NCBI RefSeq assembly: GCF_029761915.1
Contig: NZ_CP121695.1
Location: forward strand, 2,757,501-2,821,500
Reading direction: 5' to 3'
Origin: Bradyrhizobium sp. CB1650
GTDB lineage: Bacteria; Pseudomonadota; Alphaproteobacteria; Rhizobiales; Xanthobacteraceae
DNA length: 64,000 nt
Shown one piece after another: positions 1 to 7,536 of this stretch. The position numbers were made by a program, and so were the translations under genes. Below the pieces are notes generated by a model that saw nothing but the letters and a program-made list of their open reading frames with translations, ran no database searches and was not told the DNA's origin. The number at the start of each line of letters is the position of its first letter. The first letter of the stretch is position 1.

Positions 1-77
1 TCAGCCGCTTCGGTGCGTGCTAGAGTGGACACCACCAGCAGGGCGAAGACCGCGATCATTGAAGCGATATGAGCCAC
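1..77 (-). CDS. 5' end of an exported protein, truncated by the window edge
   Basis: The minus strand opens at a GTG (77) or an in-frame ATG (59) and stays open to the edge of the window, giving about 25 residues. After the ATG comes a hydrophobic run (IAVFALLVVSTLA) that looks like a signal peptide core. A purine-rich stretch, GGCGGAAAA, lies just before the GTG. It is divergent from the binding-protein gene at 204, so it could be another member of the quinoprotein module, but too little is visible to name it. Real gene likely, function unknown. Confidence 0.45.
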   Translation of the reverse strand, partial: MAHIASMIAVFALLVVSTLARTEAA

Positions 78-203
78 TTTTCCGCCTCAGTTCCTCATCC
101 GCGGCATTGCGCTGCAACAAGACAAGCCGACACAAAGTTTGGCAAGACATGACGCATCATGCGTTGCATGGATAGCACTCAAACAAAACAAGGAGGAAGC
201 GCG
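78..203. promoter_or_regulatory. Divergent intergenic region with inverted repeat ACGCATCATGCGT
   Basis: This gap separates the left-edge minus-strand gene from the plus-strand MxaJ/XoxJ-type gene and must hold both promoters. It contains a perfect 6-bp-arm inverted repeat, ACGCAT-C-ATGCGT, at 152-164, about 40 bp before the start codon at 204. A strong ribosome binding site, AAGGAGGAAG, lies at 190-199. The repeat is a candidate operator; no regulator is assigned. Confidence 0.4.
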
Positions 204-1088
204 ATGACGGAGGCCGGACGACATCGTCGCTGGTTGCTTTCGCTGTGGGTGATGGTCACGTCTTGCGCGCTGAACGGCGTTGCCGTCGCGCAGACCAACG
301 ACAGCGGCGACCTCTCGTTCGAGCTGATCGACCCAAAAGTGCTGCGCGTCTGCGCCGATCCACGCAACCTGCCTTTCTCCAACGAGAAGGGCGAGGGTTT
401 TGAGAACAGGCTCGCCACGCTGTTCGCGGACAAGCTCCAGAAGAAGCTCGATTACGTGTTCTTCCCGCAAGCCACCGGCTTCGTGCGCATGACGCTGGGC
501 GCGCATCGCTGCGACGTGATCATGGGCTTTCCGCAAGGCGACGATCTCGTGCAGGGCACCAATCCCTATTACCGCACGACCTACGCGCTGGTCGCGAAGG
601 CGGGCAGCGGGCTCGAGGATGTCGACACGCTCGAGGACGCACGCCTCAAGGGCAAGCACATCGGCATCATCGCCGGCACGCCGCCGGCGACCAACATGGC
701 GATCGCAGGCCTGATGGGCGACGCAAAGCCCTATCCGCTGATGATCGACACGCGCTTCGACAATTCCGCGAAGGCGATGATCGACGATCTCGCCGCCGGC
801 ACGATCGATGCCGGCGTGCTGTGGGGACCGATGGCGGGCTTCTATGCGAAGCAGGCCGGGGCATCGCTTCATGTCACGCCGCTGGTGAAGGAGACGACCG
901 GGCCAAAGCTCGTCTATCGCATCGGCATGGGCGTGCGTCCGGCCGACCAGAACTGGAAGCGGCAGCTCAACAAGCTGATCCAGGAGAACCAGGGCGAGAT
1001 CAACAAGATCCTGCTCGACTTCGGCGTCCCGCTGCTCGACGAGAGCGACCGGCCGCTCGGTGCGGAGACGGCCAAGAAGACGCCATGA
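204..1088 (+). CDS. Quinoprotein dehydrogenase-associated substrate-binding protein (MxaJ/XoxJ type)
   Basis: Encodes 294 aa from the ATG at 204, chosen over an upstream in-frame ATG at 159 because AAGGAGGAAG precedes it. The N-terminus (RRWLLSLWVMVTSCALNGVAVAQ) is a signal peptide. The mature part reads like a periplasmic binding protein type 2 fold (LRVCADPRNLPFSNEKGEGF near the N-terminus), the pattern of the quinoprotein-associated family that includes MxaJ and XoxJ. These proteins act in the periplasm with PQQ methanol/alcohol dehydrogenases, probably in enzyme maturation or electron transfer rather than uptake (family knowledge). It overlaps the next gene by ATGA. No dehydrogenase gene is inside the window, so the XoxJ label is inferred. 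Confidence 0.88.
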   Translation: MTEAGRHRRWLLSLWVMVTSCALNGVAVAQTNDSGDLSFELIDPKVLRVCADPRNLPFSNEKGEGFENRLATLFADKLQKKLDYVFFPQATGFVRMTLGAHRCDVIMGFPQGDDLVQGTNPYYRTTYALVAKAGSGLEDVDTLEDARLKGKHIGIIAGTPPATNMAIAGLMGDAKPYPLMIDTRFDNSAKAMIDDLAAGTIDAGVLWGPMAGFYAKQAGASLHVTPLVKETTGPKLVYRIGMGVRPADQNWKRQLNKLIQENQGEINKILLDFGVPLLDESDRPLGAETAKKTP

Positions 1089-1642
1089 AGCGGCATCTTG
1101 CCGTTGCGCTCGTCGCCGCCGCTCTGACGGCATCGGCGTTCGCGCAGCAGCAGGAGCCGTTCGAGCCCGAGGGCTATCGCACGGACAATTACCGCGCGCC
1201 GGTGCCGGCGACGCTGGAAGGTGCGCGCGTGCTCTCGACCACGCAAGCCGAGGCGATCTGGCGGGACAAGATCGGCGCCTTCGTCGACGTGTTGCCGCGG
1301 CCGCCGAAGCCGAAGAATCTTCCCGTGGGCACCGTCTGGCGCGACATGCCGCGCAACAACATTCCCGGCAGCATCTGGCTTCCCGACACCGGCTATGGCG
1401 CGCTGCCGCCCGCGATGGACGATTATTTCCAGCGCGGCCTTGCACATGCGACGCGCGGCAACAAGGTCACGCTGGTCGTGATCTATTGCCAGGCTGATTG
1501 CTGGATGTCCTGGAACGCCGCCAAGCGCGCGCTCGCGTACGGCTATTCCAACGTCGCCTGGTATCCAGACGGCACCGACGGCTGGGAACGCGCAAGCCTT
1601 CCCACCGAAGAGGCGCAGCCCGAGCCGCGCCCCGAACAGTAG
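1085..1642 (+). CDS. PQQ-dependent catabolism-associated CXXCW-motif (rhodanese-like) protein
   Basis: 185 aa from the ATG that overlaps the upstream stop (ATGA), so translation is probably coupled. A signal peptide (MKRHLAVALVAAALTASAFA) precedes a domain ending in IYCQADCWMSWNAAKR, a rhodanese-like active-site region with a Cys pair followed by Trp. This matches the family named for its CXXCW motif, found with PQQ-dependent alcohol oxidation genes. A role in periplasmic redox or thiol chemistry is plausible, but the biochemical function is not established to my knowledge. It forms a two-gene operon with the MxaJ/XoxJ-type gene. Confidence 0.88.
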   Translation: MKRHLAVALVAAALTASAFAQQQEPFEPEGYRTDNYRAPVPATLEGARVLSTTQAEAIWRDKIGAFVDVLPRPPKPKNLPVGTVWRDMPRNNIPGSIWLPDTGYGALPPAMDDYFQRGLAHATRGNKVTLVVIYCQADCWMSWNAAKRALAYGYSNVAWYPDGTDGWERASLPTEEAQPEPRPEQ

Positions 1643-1680
1643 CGCGAATTGGACCGAGCCGCGTCACCCGCGAAGGTGCG

Positions 1681-1833
1681 CTCCCTCGCCCCGCTTGCGG
1701 GAGGCAGGTGGGGTGAGGGGGACTCTCCCCGGCGGCGGTGACGGATGGATTCGCGGACTCTCCCTCACCCGGAATCCGCGCTTTCAGCGCGCATTCCAAC
1801 CTCTCCCCGCAAGCGGGGAGAGGTGAGATGAGG
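1681..1833. repeat. Intergenic palindromic repeat, 'CTCCC...CCCCGCAAGCGGGG' family
   Basis: The left part (1681-1721) reads CTCCCTCGCCCCGCTTGCGG followed by a G-rich run, and the right part (1800-1833) carries CCCCGCAAGCGGGG, so the two ends can pair into a long hairpin. Related elements with the same CTCTCC/GGAGAGG ends occur at 7379-7526 and 20891-20950 here. Such elements are common between genes in Bradyrhizobium; this one lies between convergent genes and may also act as a terminator. Confidence 0.7.
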
Positions 1834-1858
1834 TGCTCGCTGGGAGATCCTGCCTATT

Positions 1859-2161
1859 CTATTGCTTCTGAAGCTTGGTGAGCGTCCCGGTGCCGTCGGT
1901 AGCCGTCGCGGAGTACGTCACCCTGTCGCCGGCGTGAACGGCTTCGAGCATTCCGGCGTCCTTCGTCTTGTACTCCTGCAGGGTGCCGGCGCCCCCGGCG
2001 CTGCCGCCGACCGTTCCCTTCTGCATCTGCTGGATGGAGATCGTGTTGTTGAGCCGGTCGATCTTCGTGATCATTCCGGTCATGTCGTCAGCGGCGAATG
2101 CCGGCGACGCTAGCATGCCGATGGCCGCAGCCCCCGCGTAGATGAATTTTGCTGTTCCCAT
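1859..2161 (-). CDS. Small exported protein, DUF1344/CusF-like
   Basis: 100 aa with a clear signal peptide (MGTAKFIYAGAAAIGMLASPAFA) and a compact domain of about 75 residues with the pattern MITKIDRLNNTISI, then a Gly-rich loop and VHAGDRVTYSATATDGTGTL. This is the small beta-barrel layout of DUF1344 and CusF-like periplasmic proteins. The Met/His metal ligands of true CusF are not obvious, so metal binding is not claimed. The start has a good ribosome binding site (GGAGAGG). It lies downstream of the PQQ ABC operon on the same strand, 126 bp away, but may be a separate transcript. Confidence 0.85.
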   Translation of the reverse strand: MGTAKFIYAGAAAIGMLASPAFAADDMTGMITKIDRLNNTISIQQMQKGTVGGSAGGAGTLQEYKTKDAGMLEAVHAGDRVTYSATATDGTGTLTKLQKQ

Positions 2162-2287
2162 CGAGGCCTCTCCGACGTCTTGGATTCACTTCGACAAGAC
2201 ATCTTAAATGGATTTGGTTCCGGCAGATAGCGCGGCAAAAGCAGGGCCAATCCGGGAACTTCTCATGAGCCGTCAGCAAGGCTGACG

Positions 2288-2902
2288 CTATTCCATTTCC
2301 TGCTGGATGACGCGTCCGAGCGCAAACAGGCGCTGGTCGATCGCAGTTGGAACCTCGCAGACGAATCGCACCACCTTGCGACGATCCTCGAAAATGCGGG
2401 TTTCCCAGATCAATTGATTGCTGAGCGCCTCGACCTTGGTCTCGTCAGGCGGCGTCGCGCCCTGGAGGGCCTGGAGCTGCAGGGTGTCCTCGCGGATCTT
2501 GTCGGCGGCTTCGCGCTGCTTGCGGCTGACGCGTTCGAGGCCGTTCATGACCGAGGAGCGCTGGGCGTTGAGCGTGTCGAACAGGCCGGCAAACAGCAGC
2601 TTGGCATTCGTAGTCTTGTCGGAGGCAGAGGCGGCCAGAAATTCCTTCACCGACTTCTCGGCCTGCTCCAGCGGCGTCTTCCGCGCTGCGAGCTTCGAGA
2701 CCAGTGCGCTGACCTTCGCGTCGTCCTTCCACTTGTTCTGGACGTCGTCGAGCGGCGGCCCGGCCCAGACGGCGGCTAGCGAGATGTCCGGAACCTTGGC
2801 CTGCGTGCAAGGCCAGTCGGGATGGCGCGAATCGGCCGCGCGCGCGGCCGTGCCCGCAAAGGCGAGCGCGAGAACGGCGATGGTCACGATCCCATATCTC
2901 AT
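2288..2902 (-). CDS. Exported protein of the PQQ-associated ABC operon, function unknown
   Basis: 204 aa with an N-terminal signal peptide (MRYGIVTIAVLALAFAGTAARA) and a mature part predicted to be mostly alpha-helical, with charged heptad-like stretches around residues 85-175. It is the last gene of a five-gene minus-strand operon and overlaps the permease stop codon by ATGA at 2899-2902, so it is very likely co-translated with the transporter. I recognise no catalytic motif. Its position suggests a periplasmic accessory factor for the transporter or the quinoprotein system. Confidence 0.85.
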   Translation of the reverse strand: MRYGIVTIAVLALAFAGTAARAADSRHPDWPCTQAKVPDISLAAVWAGPPLDDVQNKWKDDAKVSALVSKLAARKTPLEQAEKSVKEFLAASASDKTTNAKLLFAGLFDTLNAQRSSVMNGLERVSRKQREAADKIREDTLQLQALQGATPPDETKVEALSNQLIWETRIFEDRRKVVRFVCEVPTAIDQRLFALGRVIQQEME

Positions 2903-3750
2903 CCTTCGCCTCCCGCGGGCCCGCGGCGCGCCAGCCCGCGCGACGGATCATAGGCGAAAATCGCGCCGATCATGAAGACGATTGTGCAGGTCGCGACCAC
3001 CGCCAGCGAGATCCAGTTGATTTGTCCATACAGCGCGAAGCGGATCAGCTCCACCGCATGGGTGAACGGATTGGCCTCGCAGAGATAATAGAGATAGGGG
3101 CTGCCCTCCTGCACTCGCCAGAGCGGGTAGAGCGCGGAGGAGGCGAAGAACATCGGAAAGATCACGAAGTTCATCACGCCGGCAAAGTTCTCGAGCTGCT
3201 TGATGCCGGAGGAGATCAGCATGCCGAGCGAGCCCAGCATCAATCCGGACAGGATCAGCGCCGGCAGCACGGTGAGATAGCCTGATGGCGGCGGGGTGAT
3301 GTCCCAGAACCAGGCGATCAGGAGGAACGCATAGACCTGGAGCAGCGACACCACGGTGCCCGCGAGCAGTTTGCAGAACAAGAGGAACCAGCGCGGCAGC
3401 GGGCTCACCAGCAGCGTGCGCATGTTTCCCATCTCACGGTCATAGACCATCGAGAGCGAGGACTGCATGCCGTTGAAGAGCTGGATCATCGCCATCAGCC
3501 CGGGAGCGATATAGACCTCGTAGAGGATGTAGGTCTCGTAAGGAGGGATGATGGAGATGCCGAGCACCTGGCGGAAGCCGGCGGCGAAGATGAACAGCCA
3601 TACCAGCGGGCGCACCAGCGCGGAGACGAAGCGCTCGCGCTGATGCAGGAAGCGCAGGCCCTCGCGCCAGACGATGCCGGTGAGGCAGGTCATGTACTCG
3701 CCAAACGAGAAGCCGCGCGGCGCGTCGTCGTGTGCGGTGATGCTGCTCAT
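2899..3750 (-). CDS. ABC transporter permease, PQQ-dependent alcohol dehydrogenase system
   Basis: 283 aa inner-membrane protein of the ABC-2 type (six hydrophobic segments, for example LVWLFIFAAGFRQVLG, LLQVYAFLLIAWFW and FVIFPMFFASSALYPLW). The region MQSSLSMVYDREMGNMRTLL is the conserved cytoplasmic stretch of ABC-2 permeases. It overlaps the ATPase gene by ATGA upstream and the exported protein by ATGA downstream. Family knowledge ties this permease/ATPase pair to PQQ-dependent alcohol catabolism clusters; the cargo is not known. Since a propeller and a binding protein are in the same operon, export or maturation of a periplasmic factor is possible. Confidence 0.93.
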   Translation of the reverse strand: MSSITAHDDAPRGFSFGEYMTCLTGIVWREGLRFLHQRERFVSALVRPLVWLFIFAAGFRQVLGISIIPPYETYILYEVYIAPGLMAMIQLFNGMQSSLSMVYDREMGNMRTLLVSPLPRWFLLFCKLLAGTVVSLLQVYAFLLIAWFWDITPPPSGYLTVLPALILSGLMLGSLGMLISSGIKQLENFAGVMNFVIFPMFFASSALYPLWRVQEGSPYLYYLCEANPFTHAVELIRFALYGQINWISLAVVATCTIVFMIGAIFAYDPSRGLARRGPAGGEG

Positions 3751-4556
3751 GCGCCGCCTCCCGGCATGACCTGGGCGCCGGTCAGGCGCATGAAGGCGGT
3801 GTTGACGTCCTGCGCGCCGGCTTCGGCAACGACGCGGCCGACCGGCCCTTTCGCCAGCACCTTGCCCTGGTGCAGCACCACCAGGTCGTCGCCGTCCGTG
3901 ATCTCATCGAACAGATGCGTGGCCCAGAGCACGCCGATGCCTTGTTCGCTCACGAGCTGGCGCACATGGCTGATGATGTCGGCGCGTGCCTTGACGTCGA
4001 GGCCGACGGTCGGCTCGTCCAGCAGCAACAGGCGTGGCCGGTGCAACAGCGCCCGCGCGATCTCCAGCCGCCGCATCTGGCCGCCGGAGAGATCACGCAC
4101 TTTGCTGCCGGCCCGGTCGGCAAGCCCGATGCGGCCGAGCAGCTCGGCGCTGCGCGTGGCTGCCTCGCGCCGGCCGATGCCGTGGAGCGCGGCGTGATAG
4201 AGCAGGTTCTGCGTCAGCGACAGATCGAGATCGAGCGTGCGGGGCTGGAATACGACGCCGAGCAGCCGCAGCGCCTCGCCGGGTGAGCTGCCGATGTCAT
4301 GGCCGAAAATGCCGACGCGGCCGGTCTGGATGCCGAACAGGCGCGTGATGAGCGAGAACAGCGTGCTCTTGCCGGCGCCATTGAGCCCGAGCAGCGCCGT
4401 GAAGCTCGCCGGCGCGACGCTGAAGGAGACGTCGATCAATGCCCGGCGCGGCCCGTAGGCATGGCTGACGCCATCGATCGACAGGGCCGGCACGGCAGTC
4501 GGATCGGGCTTTGGCGCGGCCTCACGTTGATCGGCGATGGGAGCAGGGCTGGTCAT
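3747..4556 (-). CDS. ABC transporter ATP-binding protein, PQQ-dependent alcohol dehydrogenase system
   Basis: 269 aa. Walker A GLNGAGKST at residues 57-65, signature LSGGQMRRLEIARAL, Walker B LLLLDEPTVGLD and a switch His in WATHLF are all intact, so it should hydrolyse ATP. It pairs with the ABC-2 permease immediately downstream (ATGA overlap) and follows the beta-propeller gene (ATGA overlap). It has the layout of the ATP-binding subunits found in PQQ-dependent alcohol dehydrogenase clusters. It is cytoplasmic, associated with the permease at the inner membrane. Confidence 0.95.
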   Translation of the reverse strand: MTSPAPIADQREAAPKPDPTAVPALSIDGVSHAYGPRRALIDVSFSVAPASFTALLGLNGAGKSTLFSLITRLFGIQTGRVGIFGHDIGSSPGEALRLLGVVFQPRTLDLDLSLTQNLLYHAALHGIGRREAATRSAELLGRIGLADRAGSKVRDLSGGQMRRLEIARALLHRPRLLLLDEPTVGLDVKARADIISHVRQLVSEQGIGVLWATHLFDEITDGDDLVVLHQGKVLAKGPVGRVVAEAGAQDVNTAFMRLTGAQVMPGGGA

Positions 4557-5545
4557 GGCGCGATCGTGATGCCCCAGGGCAGTTCGCCCACCTGAATGGT
4601 CTTGATCACCTTCTGCGCGGCGACGTCGATCACCGAGACGTCGTTCGAGACGCCGTTGGTGGTGAGCAGGTATTTTTCGTCCGGCGTGAACGCCATGTGC
4701 CAGACGCGCTGGCCGACCAGAAGATATTTCGTCACCTTGCGCGTGGCGGTGTCGACCACGGCGATGCGGTTGGCGGGCCCGAGCGCGATGAAGGCGGTCT
4801 TGTCGTCCTTGGTCATGCCGATGCCGACCGGCTGGATCGCCTCGCGGCGCAGGCCCGGGATCTCGAACGTGACCTTGCCGATCACCTCATGCTTTTTGGG
4901 GTCGATGATCGAGACGGTGCCGCCGATCTCCGAGGAGACCCACAGTTCCGAGCTGTCGTGCTTGAACTCGGCAAAACGTGGCCGCGCGTCGACCAGCACG
5001 TTGGCGACGATCTGGCGCGACGACGTGTCGATGAAGTGCGCCATGTTGGTCGTTTCCGAGGTGTTGATCAGAGTCTTGCCGTCGGGGCTGATGGTCATGC
5101 CCTCGGGCTCGACGCCGACCTGGATGTCGCCGAGCCGCGCGCGCTTCTCCAGATCGATCACGGTGACGGTATTGTCGTTCTCGTTCGCGACATAGAGGAT
5201 CTTGCCGGCGGCGTCCTGGGCGAACAACTCCGGATCGGGGCCCGACGGCAGGCTGTCCACCACGCTCTGCGTCTTGGCATCGATCACCTGGATGGTGTCG
5301 TCGTCGCCGACCGCGACCATCACGAACTTGCCGTCGCGCGTGAACTCGATGCCGCGCGGGCGCTGGCCGACCTTGATGGTCTTGGTCACCGTCCAGCTTT
5401 CGGTGTCGATCACCGAGACCGTGTTGCCCTTCTCGTTCGAGACGTAGGCAATGAATGCATGCGCCGGCGTCGCCGCGAGCGCCAGCCCGGAAAGCAGCCC
5501 CACACGCCACATGTGCGACATCGTCATCTTCATTTCAGCTTGCAT
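4553..5545 (-). CDS. PQQ-dependent catabolism-associated YVTN beta-propeller protein
   Basis: 330 aa from the ATG at 5545, which has GGAGAG eight bases upstream; an ATG at 5533 overlapping the previous stop is an alternative. A signal peptide ends near Ala30 (ATPAHA). The rest is a chain of about seven 40-45-residue repeats of the type YVSNEKGNTVSVID, characteristic of YVTN/NHL-like propellers. It is periplasmic. Family members occur next to PQQ alcohol dehydrogenase genes; a scaffold or ligand-binding role is likely, but no catalytic residues can be assigned. It is second in the five-gene operon. Confidence 0.92.
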   Translation of the reverse strand: MQAEMKMTMSHMWRVGLLSGLALAATPAHAFIAYVSNEKGNTVSVIDTESWTVTKTIKVGQRPRGIEFTRDGKFVMVAVGDDDTIQVIDAKTQSVVDSLPSGPDPELFAQDAAGKILYVANENDNTVTVIDLEKRARLGDIQVGVEPEGMTISPDGKTLINTSETTNMAHFIDTSSRQIVANVLVDARPRFAEFKHDSSELWVSSEIGGTVSIIDPKKHEVIGKVTFEIPGLRREAIQPVGIGMTKDDKTAFIALGPANRIAVVDTATRKVTKYLLVGQRVWHMAFTPDEKYLLTTNGVSNDVSVIDVAAQKVIKTIQVGELPWGITIAP

Positions 5546-6711
5546 TTGCTCTCCGGGCGATCATAGCCGAGCGTATCGAGCTCCGAGACCTGGTGCAGAA
5601 ATCCCTCCTGCGGCGAGACCGACACTACCATGCGGCCGTCGACCAACAGGATCGGCTGGCGAAGCTGCAGGTTCCAGTCGCGCAAGGTCAGCCGTGTGCC
5701 CTTGAAGGCCGCGACTGAGAAATCCGGTCCCTTGATGAAGTCGGTCACCTTCTTGACGTCGCCGGAATTGGTGCGCGAGGTGGCTTCCCCAATCATGCGC
5801 ACTGCCGTCCAGGCCTGCATGTCGAGCGCGGTCATCCGCCGCGAATTCAGCTTCATGAAGCGGTTCTGCATCTGGATCGCGCCCCACTGGTCCTGCGCCG
5901 CGTCCCAGCTTCGCGGCACGAGGCCGGCCGAACCGGCGACTGGCCGCGGATCCCAGGTGCGATAGGGCAGGTAGGCGCCGAACACCTCGCTCTCGTCGGC
6001 CGCGACCAGCACGTCATAGGCCGGCGCCTGCTGGGTAAAGACCGGCATCTGGCGCTGGATCAGCGTCACGCCGCTATCGGTGCGCCGTGCGCCGCCGGCG
6101 TCTTCGAACGTGCGCTCCTGCACGATCTTGGCGCCGAACCGCGTGGCGGCGCGCTTGAGCGCATCGGCATAGAGCTTGTCCTCGTCATGCGAGCCGACGA
6201 CGAGCAGCCAGCGCTTCCACTGCTTCCACACCAGATACTGGCCGAGCGCGTCCGCGAGCATCGATCGCGTCGGCGCGGTGTGGATGACGTTGGCGCGGCA
6301 GTCGGTCTCGCGCAGCCGCTCGTCGATCGCGCCGGCGTTGAAGATCAGCGTGCCGCGCTCGCGCAAGGCATCTGCGACTTTCAGCAGGGCATCGGGGGGA
6401 AGATCGGCGATGATGAAGCCGCTACGCTCGGCAAGCGCGGTCGCGGCCTGGACCGGGTCCTCGCCCTCCTTCAGGCGGCGTTCCTCCAGCGTGAAGCGCT
6501 GATTGAGGAATTTTCCGGTGGTGTTGTTGTCCTCGATCGCGAGCCGGGCGCCGGCGACACCGTCATTCTCCGCGGGCTGCTCCACCAGCGACAGCGTCGC
6601 TTTGCTGCCGGCGACGCCGAGATATCCGACGCCGATCTCGATGGGGTCGGCCGCGAGCGTCTGCGTCGCCGCAAGACTCAAAGCCAGCAGGCCGATCAAC
6701 CATCGGATCAT
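5530..6711 (-). CDS. ABC transporter substrate-binding protein, PQQ-dependent alcohol dehydrogenase system
   Basis: 393 aa from the ATG at 6711, chosen because GGAGG lies just upstream and it is followed by a signal peptide (MIRWLIGLLALSLAATQTLA). An open frame continues upstream but has no ribosome binding site or sensible signal. The mature protein resembles Leu/Ile/Val-type periplasmic binding proteins (IEIGVGYLGV; LLVVGSHDEDKLYADAL). It is the first gene of the operon with the propeller, ATPase, permease and exported protein. A classical LIV-type binding protein paired with an ABC-2 permease is unusual for an importer, so it may sense a substrate rather than deliver it (inference). Confidence 0.92.
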   Translation of the reverse strand: MIRWLIGLLALSLAATQTLAADPIEIGVGYLGVAGSKATLSLVEQPAENDGVAGARLAIEDNNTTGKFLNQRFTLEERRLKEGEDPVQAATALAERSGFIIADLPPDALLKVADALRERGTLIFNAGAIDERLRETDCRANVIHTAPTRSMLADALGQYLVWKQWKRWLLVVGSHDEDKLYADALKRAATRFGAKIVQERTFEDAGGARRTDSGVTLIQRQMPVFTQQAPAYDVLVAADESEVFGAYLPYRTWDPRPVAGSAGLVPRSWDAAQDQWGAIQMQNRFMKLNSRRMTALDMQAWTAVRMIGEATSRTNSGDVKKVTDFIKGPDFSVAAFKGTRLTLRDWNLQLRQPILLVDGRMVVSVSPQEGFLHQVSELDTLGYDRPESKCKLK

Positions 6712-6841
6712 GTATCCTCCGTCTCGTCCTCCCCGGCTTGACCGCCGGTGGAGAATTGTCTCTGCTGGAAACATGACCGATTTGGCCCGGCTTGCAACCC
6801 CGCATTTCGTCCCTGCGCGCACGAGGGCTGGAATCACGATC
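6712..6841. promoter_or_regulatory. Divergent promoter region of the PQQ-ABC operon and the 6842 gene
   Basis: This 130-bp gap lies between two divergently transcribed genes and must contain the promoter of the five-gene minus-strand operon. I see no convincing palindrome or sigma-70-like hexamer pair, and no copy of the TCGGGAA element found before the TonB receptor gene. Confidence 0.4.
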
Positions 6842-7345
6842 ATGCGAGCGCTGCTCTCGATCGCCGTCTTGCCGTTGACGGCGTCACTCGCATTCGCCGA
6901 CCCGCCGAAACTTGCGGTGTTCGATTTCGAGTTGATCGACACCAGCCTGCCCGGCGAGTTCTACGGCTCGAAGCCGGAGCTGGCGCGGGCCGATCGCATC
7001 AGTGAGCAATTGCGCGAGGAACTGGCGCAGTCAGGCAGGTTCCAGGTGCTCGACATCGCGCCCATCCGCGACGCCGCTCATCGCAGCAATTTGCAGGCCT
7101 GCGGCGGCTGCGACCTCAAGCTCGCCGGACAATTGGGCGCCGATCTCGAGATCACCGGCGTGGTGCAGAAGGTCTCGAACCTGATCATCAACCTGAACAT
7201 CTATCTGCGCGACGTGAAGAGCGGAAACATGATCACGGTTGCCAGCGCCGACATGCGCGGCAACACCGACGAATCCTGGTCGCGCACGATGAGCTATTTG
7301 ATCCGCAACCGCCTGCTCGCGCCGAACTACGGACGCCCGGAGTAG
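6842..7345 (+). CDS. Exported DUF2380/DUF3280-like protein
   Basis: 167 aa from the ATG at 6842, chosen because a signal peptide (MRALLSIAVLPLTASLAFA) begins there; an ATG at 6771 is in frame but adds a leader unlike a signal. The mature part starts LAVFDFELIDTSLPG and contains LREELAQSGRFQVLDI and CGGCDLKLAGQLGADLEITG, typical of the small periplasmic DUF2380/DUF3280-type family. The CGGC pair could form a disulfide. It is divergent from the PQQ-ABC operon and often accompanies such systems, but its function is unknown. Confidence 0.85.
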   Translation: MRALLSIAVLPLTASLAFADPPKLAVFDFELIDTSLPGEFYGSKPELARADRISEQLREELAQSGRFQVLDIAPIRDAAHRSNLQACGGCDLKLAGQLGADLEITGVVQKVSNLIINLNIYLRDVKSGNMITVASADMRGNTDESWSRTMSYLIRNRLLAPNYGRPE

Positions 7346-7378
7346 GTTCTTAGCCTCTCCCGGCAGTGGCGGTGCACC

Positions 7379-7526
7379 CTCTCCCCTTGTTGTGGGAGAG
7401 GGTGGCTCGCCGCGCAGCGGCGAGACGGGTGAGGGGTCTCTCTCCGCGCGTAAAACTGCAACAAGAAGCGCGCGAAAAGAGACCTCTCATCCGGCGCTTC
7501 GCGCCACCTTCTCCCACAAGGAAGAA
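7379..7526. repeat. Intergenic palindromic repeat, CTCTCCC...GGGAGAGG family
   Basis: The left end (7379-7405) reads CTCTCCCCTTGTTGTGGGAG and onward, and the right end (7503-7526) reads CCACCTTCTCCCACAAGGAAG, so the ends are complementary. The middle holds GCTCGCCGCGCAGCGGCGAG, itself a hairpin. It lies between two convergent genes, where it may help termination. Same family as 1681-1833. Confidence 0.65.
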
Positions 7527-7536
7527 GGAAGAAAGA

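Noticed and set aside
87..1445. Long minus-strand open frame of 452 codons over the MxaJ/XoxJ-type gene
   Set aside because: It is very Arg/Ala/His-rich and covers two genes with clear signal peptides and families on the other strand. An antisense artefact of high GC.
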